Position numbers and translations under genes: made by a program
From: an uncultured Clostridia bacterium
GTDB lineage: Bacteria > Bacillota > Clostridia > Oscillospirales > Acutalibacteraceae
DNA length: 64,000 nt
Assembly: GCA_947581635.1 (NCBI GenBank)
Contig: CANPVE010000002.1
Coordinates: 1 to 64,000, forward strand
Direction: 5' to 3'
Part shown: piece by piece, positions 17,805-26,947 of the stretch
Layout: every line of letters starts with the position of its first letter
How positions within the stretch are numbered: position 1 is the first letter of the stretch
The notes under the pieces: model-generated
What the model was told of the DNA's origin: nothing
What the model saw: only the letters and a program-made list of their open reading frames with translations
The model's database searches: none

Positions 17805-18344
17805 TCATTTTAATTTTTCCCATTCTGATTTCAGAATAGCGTATTGCACCGTATCGCGCCAAATCGGACTGCCGTCCGGGTTCCTTTTAAAATAGACGTT
17901 CTGTTTAAATTCTGCTTCGCGGCGCATACCCAGTCTCTTCATAAGCTTTATCGAGCGCACGTTTTCGGGGTCACATTCCGCCGTTATTCTGTGAGCGCGC
18001 AGTGTGCCGAATCCATAGTTTAATATTGCACGCGCCGATTCCGTGGCGTAGCCGTTCATCTGCCATTTGTTGTCAAAGACATATCCAAGCTCCATGCAGT
18101 CAAATTCCCGAGGACTGAGATACAGATTGCCTATCAGACTTCCGTCTTTGAGCGTCACGGCAAAAAAGTCCTCAGAATTTGAGCGATATTCCGCCTCGCG
18201 CCGCGCCTGCTCGAGTGTGTACGGATCATAAGGCTCGTATCTGACAACACTTTCTTTTGAAAGGTAAGCGTAAAGTTCTATATAGTCGTCGGTACGGAAT
18301 TTTCTGATAATAAGCCTGTCCGTGTGAATAGGGGTGAATGTCAT
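17805..18344 (-). CDS. GNAT acetyltransferase, RimJ/RimL type
   Basis: A 179-residue GNAT protein: T-D-R-L-I-I-R-K-F at the N-terminus, L-G-Y-V-F-D-N-K-W-Q-M-N-G-Y-A-T-E-A motif A region, and N-V-R-S-I-K-L-M-K-R-L-G-M-R motif B. This pattern is typical of RimJ/RimL-like enzymes that acetylate protein N-termini or small amines with acetyl-CoA. The substrate is not known. It lies directly upstream of dcd. Confidence 0.85.
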   Translation of the reverse strand: MTFTPIHTDRLIIRKFRTDDYIELYAYLSKESVVRYEPYDPYTLEQARREAEYRSNSEDFFAVTLKDGSLIGNLYLSPREFDCMELGYVFDNKWQMNGYATESARAILNYGFGTLRAHRITAECDPENVRSIKLMKRLGMRREAEFKQNVYFKRNPDGSPIWRDTVQYAILKSEWEKLK

Positions 18345-18373
18345 TTAAGAATCACTGCTCCAAGTGAGAAATA

Positions 18374-18413
18374 TAAAAACAAAAAGCGCCGCAGTTGATT
18401 ACTGTGACGCTTA
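18374..18413 (-). terminator. Terminator after tRNA-Gly
   Basis: Reading the minus strand, AAGCGTCACAGT pairs imperfectly with ACTGCGGCGCTT and TTTTTGTTTTT follows. Confidence 0.75.
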
Positions 18414-18417
18414 CAAA

Positions 18418-18493
18418 TGGAGCGGAATACGAGGCTCGAACTCGCTACCTCCACCTTGGCAAGGTGGCGCTCTACCAGATGAGCTAATTCCGC
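18418..18493 (-). tRNA. tRNA-Gly (anticodon GCC)
   Basis: The 76-nt minus-strand cloverleaf has acceptor arms GCGGAAT/ATTCCGC, anticodon stem CCACC/GGTGG around TTGCCAA (anticodon GCC), a GTTCGAGCC T-arm and an encoded CCA at 18418-18420. Confidence 0.96.
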
Positions 18494-18637
18494 AGAGAAG
18501 AATTTCATCGCGATTTGCGATTGCCTAGATATTATATCAACCTAAAACGGATTTGTCAAGTGTTTTTTTATTTTCCCGGCAAATTTTTTAATTGATGTCA
18601 GTTACTATTGAAATTGAGAATTAAAAACACGTTGGAA

Positions 18638-18699
18638 CTAAAAAATCCGCCTGGATTTGGTTGCTTTAATCAGCAACGTAATCTCGGCGGATTTTTTAA
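18638..18699 (-). terminator. Terminator of the sigma/anti-sigma operon
   Basis: AAAAAATCCGCC pairs with GGCGGATTTTTT, with a second perfect stem GTTGC/GCAAC inside (18660-18677). Confidence 0.85.
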
Positions 18700-18743
18700 A
18701 TTTTTACCTATTTGTCAGTTGTTGATTTCAGTCGGGTGTGAGA

Positions 18744-20183
18744 TCAGTTCTCTGCTTTTTCTGAATTATAGATTTCCTCCCCGTCGATTGAGACTGTGGC
18801 TATATTGTTTATATCGCCCCATTTGTCGTCGCCTACGCCGGTCGTATAACAATCCAACTTGCGGACGAAGAAGTAGTTTATAGATATCATTTCATAGCTG
18901 TCTGTTTCATATTTACCGCCGTCTTTAAGATTAATAACAACATCAGGCTCACTTTTGCCCGTATAACCTGTTACATAAAGCCCAAGCGGGGTAATTTCAA
19001 CGGAATCGGCGCATTTGCAATTTTCGATTTTTAACGATTCGGTGTCGTGCATTTTGAAGTTTACATTCCAGTTGCCCTTAATCACCCCGCCGTCTTTCGT
19101 AAAATCTGCAAGCAGCTTGTAGTTGTCAAGCTCGCTTGGCTTGACGTCGAATATATATTCGATATGCTTGCAGGTCATACCGTCAGTGCTTTTGTCAATG
19201 TCTTCCACTGTAGCAAAATCTATATCGGTGATGCCTTGAGTTGACAACAGATGCTCGCTCAGGTTATCGTCAGTATAATCAGTAATTTCTTTTGGACAGA
19301 GATAAAGCTGGCCGTGGTTGTCATAGCTCGGCTCCCACTTGGTCTGTATATGCAGTTTGCCGTCGATGAAGCCGATGTTTGAAATATGCACAAAGTCAAT
19401 GCCCTCGCCCAGCGAAACATTCATTACGTCGGGCTTGAGAATGTCTTTTTCCTTTGGCTTTTTGTGGGCGTCGTCGTCATCTAAATTCACGTAGCCGATA
19501 CCGTAGATTTCTTTAATGTCGCTGCCGCCCGTCTTGGGATTTTTTTGTGCTGTTTCGGACAGTTTTACGCCTGTGTCGAATGTTTGAATTTCCGTCTTGC
19601 CATACATGATATTGGTCAATTGGAAATTGGCAACCTTGTTGGATATATTACCGTAAACCGTGCCGGAAGCATAAAAACGCGCGGTTTGGGTTTCGGGGTC
19701 ATAGGAATCAAGTACGGCTGTGCCTACGCTTTCGCCTATGTTCAAACTGAAGCTGTCCAACAAATCTGTATTCTCGGTGATCCTGCCCTTGCCTTCGGTG
19801 TCCTGTATGGTGAAGAAAACGAGTGAGTGGTGGCTGTCGTTTACCGCGCTTTCAACCTCAACCTTTATCCCGTTGTCGGTGCATGAATCATAAATCGGGT
19901 AGACATTATCGGCTGCCTGCGAATTTACCGACGAATACACCCAGTCTGATATCGCGCGGCCTACCGCCTGTGCTCCGACTGTGAGCGGGAACGCGATTAT
20001 CAGAGCTGCCGCCACTGCGGTTATCACAATTTTCTTTTTGTTTATCTTCTTTGCTGGCTTGCGCTCATTCGTCTGTGTTTGTATGCTTTCCAAAATTGCC
20101 TTTTTTAAATTATCGTTCACCCTTATATCCTCCATTTTTTTGTCGATGTGCGGTTTTAAATCATTGTAATTGAATTCATTCAT
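18744..20183 (-). CDS. DUF4179-type membrane anti-sigma factor
   Basis: A 479-residue protein: a cytoplasmic N-terminal region of about 50 residues, one transmembrane helix at about 51-72 (I-V-I-T-A-V-A-A-A-L-I-I-A-F-P), and a long extracellular beta-rich part. This is the layout of DUF4179 proteins, which accompany ECF sigma factors in Firmicutes and are taken to be their anti-sigma factors. It starts 15 bp after the sigma gene ends, in the same operon. The outside signal that it senses is unknown. Confidence 0.83.
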   Translation of the reverse strand: MNEFNYNDLKPHIDKKMEDIRVNDNLKKAILESIQTQTNERKPAKKINKKKIVITAVAAALIIAFPLTVGAQAVGRAISDWVYSSVNSQAADNVYPIYDSCTDNGIKVEVESAVNDSHHSLVFFTIQDTEGKGRITENTDLLDSFSLNIGESVGTAVLDSYDPETQTARFYASGTVYGNISNKVANFQLTNIMYGKTEIQTFDTGVKLSETAQKNPKTGGSDIKEIYGIGYVNLDDDDAHKKPKEKDILKPDVMNVSLGEGIDFVHISNIGFIDGKLHIQTKWEPSYDNHGQLYLCPKEITDYTDDNLSEHLLSTQGITDIDFATVEDIDKSTDGMTCKHIEYIFDVKPSELDNYKLLADFTKDGGVIKGNWNVNFKMHDTESLKIENCKCADSVEITPLGLYVTGYTGKSEPDVVINLKDGGKYETDSYEMISINYFFVRKLDCYTTGVGDDKWGDINNIATVSIDGEEIYNSEKAEN

Positions 20184-20198
20184 AAAAATACACTCCCC

Positions 20199-20744
20199 TC
20201 AGTCATAATACCAATCCTTCAATTTGGTTTTCAATTGTTCCCGTGCGCGGCTTAATCTCACGGTAACGGCGGATTCACTTATTCCCAGCGCCGAGGCTAT
20301 TTCCTTTGATTTCATCTCCTGATAGTAATACATGAGTATAACTTCTCTGTATTTTGGTTTCAGCCGATGTATTTCGCGAAGCACCGTGTCGTCATATATT
20401 ATCTCCGAGGCGCTGTCGGCAAACTGTTCGGAATCAGTTCCGTCGGGCATTAGCTGAATATGACCGGTTTGGATTTTTTCCTGTCTTATGCAGGAGCGGC
20501 AGACGTTTATTGCGATGCTTGTGAGCCATGTTTTTTCGGAGCATTGATGCCTGAATTTGTCTATATTTTGGAATGCCTTTATGAAGGTTTCCTGCAATGC
20601 GTCCTCGGCGCTCTGCAAATTTCCCGTGTAAATACAACACAATCTGAGAAGGCAATCGCCGTACTGTTCTACCATTCTTTCAATTTCGCCTGCGTTGTTG
20701 TGATTTTTAATACTGTCGTTTGATTCTTGCGGTACCGTATTCAT
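20199..20744 (-). CDS. ECF-type RNA polymerase sigma factor
   Basis: A 181-residue sigma-70 family protein with only regions 2 and 4. Region 2 contains A-E-D-A-L-Q-E-T-F-I-K-A-F and T-W-L-T-S-I-A-I-N; region 4 contains Y-R-E-V-I-L-M-Y-Y-Y and the helix-turn-helix S-A-V-T-V-R-L-S-R-A-R. It probably directs its own operon and is held by the adjacent DUF4179 protein. ATG 20744 is used; a TTG one codon earlier lies 9 nt after AAAGGAGG and could be the true start. Confidence 0.92.
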   Translation of the reverse strand: MNTVPQESNDSIKNHNNAGEIERMVEQYGDCLLRLCCIYTGNLQSAEDALQETFIKAFQNIDKFRHQCSEKTWLTSIAINVCRSCIRQEKIQTGHIQLMPDGTDSEQFADSASEIIYDDTVLREIHRLKPKYREVILMYYYQEMKSKEIASALGISESAVTVRLSRAREQLKTKLKDWYYD

Positions 20745-20828
20745 CAATTGTCTGTTCCTCCTTTCACTTAATTAGACGCATGGCGGATTAAAAAACCTAC
20801 AATTTTTTTATTATAATATAATTTTCAC

Positions 20829-20872
20829 AAAAAATAAGACCTGACACAGATAATATGTTCAGGTCTTGATTT
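20829..20872 (-). terminator. Terminator after mrnC
   Basis: AAGACCTGA pairs with TCAGGTCTT and the minus strand continues with ATTTTTT. Confidence 0.85.
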
Positions 20873-20898
20873 TATATTGTTTTAATTTCGCGCCGTCG

Positions 20899-21354
20899 TC
20901 AATCCAAACAGTATGCAAACAATTCGCGCAGACGCTCGTTTTGCCCTGACAAATACAGGTAGCCGAACAGCGCCTCCAAACCTGTGGCGGTGTGATATGC
21001 CGCCGTGGATTTGCGCGGGGTGTGGGAAGTATGGTAATTCCTGCCCCGGCGGAACACTCCTTCCTCCTCCTCGGTGAGGTGGGGAATTATGCGCTCCATG
21101 TATTCCGCCTGGGCCTCACATCGCACCATTGCCACAGCGCGATTGTGCTGCTCGCCGGCGCGGCAGCGGCTGCTTATTGCCAGGTATTCGCGCACCATAA
21201 GTCCGAACACGCCGTCGCCAACAAAGGCAAGTACATCACTGCCGTATTCTCTCGGGTTGCAGGCGGCGCCCGTAAGCCCGAATTTTCCGGTTGTGGCGTT
21301 CAACCTGTTTTCCACGTTGTTTTGATTATCGCTGTCAATCAGAAATTCGCTCAC
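20899..21354 (-). CDS. mrnC: Mini-ribonuclease 3
   Basis: A 151-residue RNase III catalytic domain without a dsRNA-binding domain, as in Mini-III of Gram-positive bacteria, which trims the ends of 23S rRNA precursor. The signature is L-A-F-V-G-D-G-V-F-G-L-M-V-R-E-Y-L with the catalytic Asp, and a second acidic cluster near A-T-G-L-E-A-L-F-G-Y. In many Firmicutes it follows cysS; here it overlaps the DUF815 ATPase gene by 4 bp. Confidence 0.9.
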   Translation of the reverse strand: MSEFLIDSDNQNNVENRLNATTGKFGLTGAACNPREYGSDVLAFVGDGVFGLMVREYLAISSRCRAGEQHNRAVAMVRCEAQAEYMERIIPHLTEEEEGVFRRGRNYHTSHTPRKSTAAYHTATGLEALFGYLYLSGQNERLRELFAYCLD

Positions 21355-22610
21355 AGATTCAGTCCCCTTGCAAGACGCGCCTCCGCGTCATCTATAAATT
21401 GTACCGCCGTTCTGGGCGAACGTCCGCCCTTGGTTATCGCCCAGCGTTCCGCAGCCATTTCCAGTTCCATCGGGTCAACGCTGAGACGACGTTCCAGAGC
21501 CAGCGCGTGTACTATTCTGTAATAGTTGGTTCTGTCGGGAGCGAGAAACGTCACCTGAACTCCAAAGCGGTCGGAGAGCGAAAGAGACTCCTGAATTGTA
21601 TCAGCAGCGTGTATCTCGTCGCCGCGCCGGTCGGAAAAGGTCTCGTTGAGCATATGACGGCGGTTGGTGGTGGCATAGATCAGAGCGTTGTCGGGACGCG
21701 AAGCTATGCCTCCTTCAAGCACGCCTTTGAGCGCGGCGTAATTTTCATCTCCCGCCTGAAAAGACAGATCGTCGATGAATATAATGAATTTAAGAGGCAG
21801 ACCCGCTATTTCCTGCACTATGTCAGGGTATTCGCTGAGATAGGGTTTCGGCAGTTCTATCAGCCGCAGTCCTCTGTCGCAGTATTCGTTGAGAAGCGCC
21901 TTTACCGTGGAAGACTTGCCTGTGCCGCGGTCCCCGTAGAGCAGGCAGTTGTTGGCGGGCAGGCCGCTTACGAACGCTATAGTGTTGTCAACGACGGGCT
22001 GGCGAACTTCCTCATAGCCTTTGAGTGAAGCCAGCGATATTATGTCGGGATTGGTTATCGGTACGCTGCGTCCGCTGCGGCGAACAAACGCTATGTATTT
22101 TGCATACTCGCCGCAACCGTTTGCCATGTGGAATTTGACAATGCCGTCGTAGGTTATCTCGGTGCTGCCGCAGTTCCATCTGGGCAGAATATCGAATGGG
22201 TTCTTCCCGAATTCCTCTCGGCGGGGATACGCCGATATAACCGCCTCGGGGGTGAGAGAAGCAAGCTCGCGCAGGGTTGAGAGATCCTTGTGAACGGCGT
22301 CCAGCGTTCTGCCGTCGCTCCAGGATTTATCCGAGCCGCCGCCGAATATTTCTCCGCCCGCGGCGGAACGGGTGAATACGTTGTCGTCATACACCGCTCG
22401 GTTGTAAATCGCGTCGCTGAGCGATTCTGCGCGGCAGTCCTCAGCGCTGAGCAGGGAAAAAAATCTTCCCCAATTCATCGCAAATTCATCCGGAGCCTTA
22501 TTCATGGAGCCGAGCAGATCATTCAAACCGGCTATCAGTTTGTCATGCAGCAAACCGTTGTAAACCGACAGTGCCGACAGCCTTATTTTTAACAATGAAA
22601 TTTCCGACAT
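21351..22610 (-). CDS. DUF815 AAA+ ATPase
   Basis: A 419-residue protein of the DUF815 family. The first half is helical; the AAA module starts near residue 210 with Walker A Y-G-D-R-G-T-G-K-S-S, Walker B F-I-I-F-I-D-D-L-S-F, then A-T-T-N-R-R-H-M as sensor 1 and S-L-S-D-R-F-G as a second-region-of-homology-like Arg. The function of the family is unknown. The ATG overlap with mrnC argues for translational coupling. A promoter lies just upstream at 22664-22692. Confidence 0.87.
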   Translation of the reverse strand: MSEISLLKIRLSALSVYNGLLHDKLIAGLNDLLGSMNKAPDEFAMNWGRFFSLLSAEDCRAESLSDAIYNRAVYDDNVFTRSAAGGEIFGGGSDKSWSDGRTLDAVHKDLSTLRELASLTPEAVISAYPRREEFGKNPFDILPRWNCGSTEITYDGIVKFHMANGCGEYAKYIAFVRRSGRSVPITNPDIISLASLKGYEEVRQPVVDNTIAFVSGLPANNCLLYGDRGTGKSSTVKALLNEYCDRGLRLIELPKPYLSEYPDIVQEIAGLPLKFIIFIDDLSFQAGDENYAALKGVLEGGIASRPDNALIYATTNRRHMLNETFSDRRGDEIHAADTIQESLSLSDRFGVQVTFLAPDRTNYYRIVHALALERRLSVDPMELEMAAERWAITKGGRSPRTAVQFIDDAEARLARGLNL

Positions 22611-22663
22611 GATTTTGTACTTCCTTTTTATGCCATCTGAATTTTAATTTTTATGTCAATGTA

Positions 22664-22692
22664 ATTTTAATCTATTGCCACCTTAATGTCAA
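22664..22692 (-). promoter_or_regulatory. Promoter of the DUF815-mrnC operon
   Basis: On the minus strand TTGACA (22687-22692) and TAAAAT (22664-22669) are 17 bp apart. Confidence 0.7.
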
Positions 22693-22757
22693 TGGATTTG
22701 ACTATTCTTTCATTCCGGAAGTTTTTTTGATTTTTTTATAAATTACAAATAAATCTA

Positions 22758-22786
22758 TTGGCAATCTGACAAAAATATGCTATCAT
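22758..22786 (+). promoter_or_regulatory. Promoter of the yhaO-yhaN operon
   Basis: TTGGCA (22758-22763) and TATCAT (22781-22786) are 17 bp apart; the leader to ATG 22914 is about 120 nt. Confidence 0.65.
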
Positions 22787-22913
22787 ATTTCGTTGTACAT
22801 TTCAAATATTTAGTATAGGCTGATGCATGATCGACAGATTATATTTAAAGTGTGAAAGTACGAAAAAACATAAAAAAGAAAGATATTAAAAATTACCGGG
22901 GGCGAATCAGTTA

Positions 22914-24041
22914 ATGACAACCTTTAGAATTGTACATACAGCCGATTTACATTTGGGTTCGCTTTTCTCCTCAACTCCCGAGGTGGCAAATCAAAGAAAA
23001 ATCGAGCAGATCGATACATTGAAACAGATTTTGGATATATGCGCGGAGACCAAGGCAGACGCGCTTCTTATAGCGGGCGATATGTTTGACACAATGAAGG
23101 TAGAGCGCAGCCTTTTGAACGACGTCAAGGAAATGCTGAGTCACTATGACCTGCCCGTGTTTATTACGCCGGGTAATCACGATCCGGCAACGCCGGACTC
23201 CTGCTACAACGAGGAATGGCCGCAAAATGTTCACATATTCCGCGATGGCATGGAAAAGGTTGAAATTCCCGAAAAGAACACCTGCGTGTGGGGCGCGGGC
23301 TTTACCAAAACGTCCTGCGGGGAAACACTGCTGAGCGGCTTCACACCCGTCAGCAGCCGTATAAACGTGCTGGTGATGCATGGAGAACTCACCGACACAC
23401 CCAATTCCGACTGCCGCTATAATCCGATTTACAGGCAGGCGCTTGAAAACTGCGGCGCGGATTATGTGGCGCTCGGGCATATTCACAAATATGAGCATTA
23501 TGAGGACAACGACTTTCTGTATTGCTATTCCGGAGCACCTGCGGGTCGCGGCTTTGACGAAACAGGCGAAAAAGGCGTGCTGGTGGGCTATGCCTCCAAG
23601 GGATTTGCCCACATGGAGTTCAGACCTCTGGATAATCGAATGTATTACGAGGAGAAGATAGACGTGAGCGGCTGCGAAAGCACACAGGAATTTGCCGGCC
23701 GGATAGTGGCGGTGCTGCGCGACAGACACGGCGAGAAGTTCTCCCACAATCTTTACGACGTCACTCTCATAGGCTCGCTGGACAACGGAGTTATCCCTGC
23801 TATTCCCGAGATAACCAGACGTCTGCGCGAATCGGTGTTTTATGTACGCCTCACCGACGCCACTACCACCTCGCTTGATCTGGCGCTGCTGATGAACGAC
23901 AGTACGCTTAAGGGCGCATTCGTCAGAAAGATATTCAACAAAATGCAAGGAGACAGCCGGAATCGCGACAAGTATATGCGCGCGCTGATATATGGACTTC
24001 GCGCGTTTGACGGGGAGATAGACATAGATGAAAATTACTGA
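22914..24041 (+). CDS. yhaO: Metallophosphoesterase, YhaO/SbcD-like exonuclease
   Basis: A 375-residue calcineurin-like phosphoesterase. Metal-binding motifs in order are H-T-A-D-L-H-L-G, A-G-D-M-F-D, P-G-N-H-D, M-H-G-E and L-G-H-I-H. This is the nuclease half of an SbcCD/Mre11-Rad50-like pair. Its end overlaps the YhaN gene by 14 bp, as expected for partners made in fixed ratio. The length fits YhaO of Bacillus. A role in DNA end processing or repair is inferred from the family. Confidence 0.87.
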   Translation: MTTFRIVHTADLHLGSLFSSTPEVANQRKIEQIDTLKQILDICAETKADALLIAGDMFDTMKVERSLLNDVKEMLSHYDLPVFITPGNHDPATPDSCYNEEWPQNVHIFRDGMEKVEIPEKNTCVWGAGFTKTSCGETLLSGFTPVSSRINVLVMHGELTDTPNSDCRYNPIYRQALENCGADYVALGHIHKYEHYEDNDFLYCYSGAPAGRGFDETGEKGVLVGYASKGFAHMEFRPLDNRMYYEEKIDVSGCESTQEFAGRIVAVLRDRHGEKFSHNLYDVTLIGSLDNGVIPAIPEITRRLRESVFYVRLTDATTTSLDLALLMNDSTLKGAFVRKIFNKMQGDSRNRDKYMRALIYGLRAFDGEIDIDENY

Positions 24042-26415
24042 GATAAATATAAAATGCTTTGGCAAGCTGAAAAATTTTTCAATTGCTCCTACAGATGGGG
24101 TCAATATAATATTTGGGGAGAACGAGTCGGGCAAGTCTACCGTGATGGCATTTGTCAAGTCGATGTTCTATGGTCTGGGCAACGGAGACAAGCGCAGACA
24201 ATACGAGCCGTGGGACGGCGGACAGCCCGGAGGTTCAATAGAATTCCAAACCGATGACGGCAAGCTCTATGTACTTACCAGAACATTTGGAGCAACCAAG
24301 GCAGCGGACAAGATCTCGCTCTTTAATAAATCCTTGGGTGAGTCGGTCGTGATACCATCAGGTCAGGAGCCGGGAGTGCTTGTTCTCGGAATGAATGTCA
24401 AGACATTTGTCAACACACTGTTCATCGGACAGGCGGGTACGTCGATAGAGGGCGAAAACGGTGAAATAATTACAAAGCTTACAAATCTTGCCTCGGCGGG
24501 CGACGAGCACATATCAAAGGGAGAGGTGGAAAAGCGCCTTAAGAACGGAGCCTCGGCGATTGATTCAAAGAGAGCAAACGCCATACTTCCCGAACTTCGC
24601 AAACAGAAGCACGAGCTTCTGGAATCCCGCATTGAAATGCAAAAGGCTCTGGCTGAATCGGACGAGCTTCGGGAGCAGATAGAGCTTGCGTATAAACGGA
24701 GAAATTCGCTTACCAAGGAGATGGAATTTCTCAATGACGTATCTAACAGGCTGAATATGCAGAAGGAGCTTGAAGAGATAGACGCAATAATCGCCAAGCA
24801 CGACTCCGTCGCCGCCTTGGAAGAAAAATTTGCCGAGCTTGATGAGCTTTTCAGCGGTGAACGCGGCGAGCAGATGACTGAGTTCCTTGAGAACGCCAAA
24901 CAGCTCATCGAAGAGGAAAAGGCGAAGCAAATCGTCATTGATGAGAAACGCGGACAGCTGGAGGAACTGCAAAAAAGCGGCGAGAGCATAGACCGCAATA
25001 AACTGGCGATGACGAAGGTGGTCAACAAATATCCGAAGGAGATAATGTCCGCATTCGACAGGTACGATTCTCTGATAAGCGAGAAGAACGATATAGAAAT
25101 CGCGATGGAAAACAGTGATAAGGAGAAGACCAAATCGAGTGACACTCTGCTTGTGGCCGCAGTGTGCGGTATTGTTATTGTAAGTTCTATGGTGTTGGGG
25201 AGTATTGCCCACTGGATTTTTTACATAATAGGTCTTATTGCCATTGTCAGCATAGTGGCGTATATCGCAATATACAAAAAGGGCGTGAACGTAGAAGGCT
25301 TCAGCAATGAGCGCGTGGAACTTAACAACGTCAACGAGGATCTGCGAATGCTTAACGCGGAGATGCGTCCCATATTTGAACATTTCAGTGTGAACAGTAT
25401 GGAGGAATTTGACAGGGAGTACAAAGCTATAGAACGTGTGCAGCAGCAATACATCGAATTCAGGAATCGAAAGGCGGCACTTAAAAAGGAACTTAATTCC
25501 CTCATGGACGAACTTGACGATATACACGACAGTTTGCGCCAGAGCCTTGCTGTATATCACGAGGTTGATTCCAGCGATCAGGCCGTCGAAATTATTTCAA
25601 GACTCGACAGTATGAAGGAGCGTCACGACAAACTGTTTACCGAACTGTCGGCTGCCCGCGAGACATACGGCTTTATGCTTAAGGGGCGGGATTTTGACGA
25701 GCTTGAAGAGAGAGGAAGGCAGATTCGCGGGGATATCAACTTGGAGATCCGCAATAATGCGACGCCGGACAAGATAGGCGCAAAGTTAAAGAGCGCCCAA
25801 GAAAAGCTCGACGAGATAAATCAGGATATAATCCGTCAGGAGACGGAGCTTTCACTCAAGCCCTACAGTGATCAGAACCTCGTAGGTGTGACCGACGAGA
25901 TAAAGGCGCTCACAAAACGCATTGAGCACTATGAATTTGAACTGGATGCCATAGGCGAGGCTCAGACTGCGCTTACTGAAGCGTTTGAGGAGATGCAGCT
26001 TGACTTCGGCCCCATGATAAATTACCGTGCCAAGCGTCTGTTGGGAGGCATGACACAGGACAGGTACGACTCGGTGTTCGTGTCGGATAAGCTGATACCA
26101 AGCGTTATACAGGCTGGTACCAGTGAACCGCGAAGCTGTCAGGTGCTCAGTGCCGGCACATACGATCAGATATATCTCTCGCTGAGACTCGCTTTGGCGG
26201 GACTGATGGCAGACGAAAAACTGCCGATAATGCTCGACGATTCTTTCGCACAGTTTGACGACACGCGCATGGAAAAATCACTTGCCTTCATAGGCTCCGA
26301 CAACGCAATGGGCGAATTGGGGCAGATAATTATATTTACTTGCCACAAGCGAATGCTTATCGCTGCTAAAAGGCTCAATATGATTGACGGTGTTTTTAAT
26401 ATGGACAGCGAATAG
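24028..26415 (+). CDS. yhaN: SMC-like ATPase YhaN, Rad50/SbcC-type, with membrane segments
   Basis: A 795-residue ABC-type ATPase. The N-terminus has I-x-C-F-G-K-L and Walker A F-G-E-N-E-S-G-K-S-T; long coiled coils follow; the C-terminus has the signature-like L-S-A-G-T-Y-D-Q-I-Y and Walker B L-P-I-M-L-D-D-S-F-A-Q-F-D-D. Two hydrophobic helices at about residues 372-415 interrupt the coiled coil, where Rad50 has its zinc hook. They would place the tip of the coil in the membrane. It partners YhaO. Confidence 0.87.
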   Translation: MKITEINIKCFGKLKNFSIAPTDGVNIIFGENESGKSTVMAFVKSMFYGLGNGDKRRQYEPWDGGQPGGSIEFQTDDGKLYVLTRTFGATKAADKISLFNKSLGESVVIPSGQEPGVLVLGMNVKTFVNTLFIGQAGTSIEGENGEIITKLTNLASAGDEHISKGEVEKRLKNGASAIDSKRANAILPELRKQKHELLESRIEMQKALAESDELREQIELAYKRRNSLTKEMEFLNDVSNRLNMQKELEEIDAIIAKHDSVAALEEKFAELDELFSGERGEQMTEFLENAKQLIEEEKAKQIVIDEKRGQLEELQKSGESIDRNKLAMTKVVNKYPKEIMSAFDRYDSLISEKNDIEIAMENSDKEKTKSSDTLLVAAVCGIVIVSSMVLGSIAHWIFYIIGLIAIVSIVAYIAIYKKGVNVEGFSNERVELNNVNEDLRMLNAEMRPIFEHFSVNSMEEFDREYKAIERVQQQYIEFRNRKAALKKELNSLMDELDDIHDSLRQSLAVYHEVDSSDQAVEIISRLDSMKERHDKLFTELSAARETYGFMLKGRDFDELEERGRQIRGDINLEIRNNATPDKIGAKLKSAQEKLDEINQDIIRQETELSLKPYSDQNLVGVTDEIKALTKRIEHYEFELDAIGEAQTALTEAFEEMQLDFGPMINYRAKRLLGGMTQDRYDSVFVSDKLIPSVIQAGTSEPRSCQVLSAGTYDQIYLSLRLALAGLMADEKLPIMLDDSFAQFDDTRMEKSLAFIGSDNAMGELGQIIIFTCHKRMLIAAKRLNMIDGVFNMDSE

Positions 26416-26437
26416 ACTGAGGTTCATTTTTGCCGAT

Positions 26438-26481
26438 AAAAATACGGTGCTGCTCCAAGTAATGAAGCGGCACCGTATTTG
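26438..26481 (+). terminator. Terminator of the yhaO-yhaN operon
   Basis: AAATACGGTGC pairs with GCACCGTATTT; the loop is 19 nt. Confidence 0.8.
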
Positions 26482-26628
26482 TCAAATTATCGGCATTTCA
26501 TACTAATTTGCGGTAAAAATTTCACAAAAATCCATGTGAAAAATATGCAGAACATTTTCCGGATTGGCCTTTTTGCACTTTTTTAATTACAGATTAGTAT
26601 CGCACTTTATCCTGAAATCAGAATTCAG

Positions 26629-26847
26629 TTAGTTGTTGAAGTTTTGTGTGTTCTGCTGATTATTGGAGTTCTGTGTGCTCTGCTGATTGCTGGAGTTCTG
26701 TGTGTTCTGCTGATTTTTGAAGTTCTGCTCACTGTGTTCGGATTTGCAGCCTGCATTGCTTTGAGTGCTCTGACTGCTGCGGTTATTTTTCTTGCTGTTC
26801 TGAGTTTTGTTGTTTTGATTAATGCGGTTGTCACTGAAATCTGCCAT
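26629..26847 (-). CDS. Small Asn/Gln-rich repetitive protein
   Basis: A 72-residue protein. The start ATG lies 8 nt after a perfect AAAGGAGG, which makes it a real gene despite its low complexity. After M-A-D-F-S-D-N-R-I-N it consists almost only of Asn, Gln, Ser, Thr and Lys, with three N-Q-Q-N/S-T-Q-N units in the second half and a single Cys. The composition recalls gamma-type small acid-soluble spore proteins, which serve as amino acid stores, but no SASP signature is recognisable, so that is only a guess. It diverges from the response regulator gene. Confidence 0.65.
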   Translation of the reverse strand: MADFSDNRINQNNKTQNSKKNNRSSQSTQSNAGCKSEHSEQNFKNQQNTQNSSNQQSTQNSNNQQNTQNFNN

Positions 26848-26947
26848 TTCAACAACCTCCTTTCCGATAGTTAGTGTTGCCGAAGGTTGTGGGATTATTC
26901 AAATCATACAATACAAATTTAATTTTTTTGACTGTGAGGGATATAAG

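Noticed and set aside
21291..22028. A 245-codon plus-strand frame opposite the DUF815 ATPase
   Set aside because: The minus strand carries Walker A and B motifs and a promoter; the plus frame has neither domain nor ribosome site.
24565..25560. A 331-codon minus-strand frame inside yhaN
   Set aside because: It is opposite the coiled-coil region of YhaN, whose ATPase motifs are intact on both sides.
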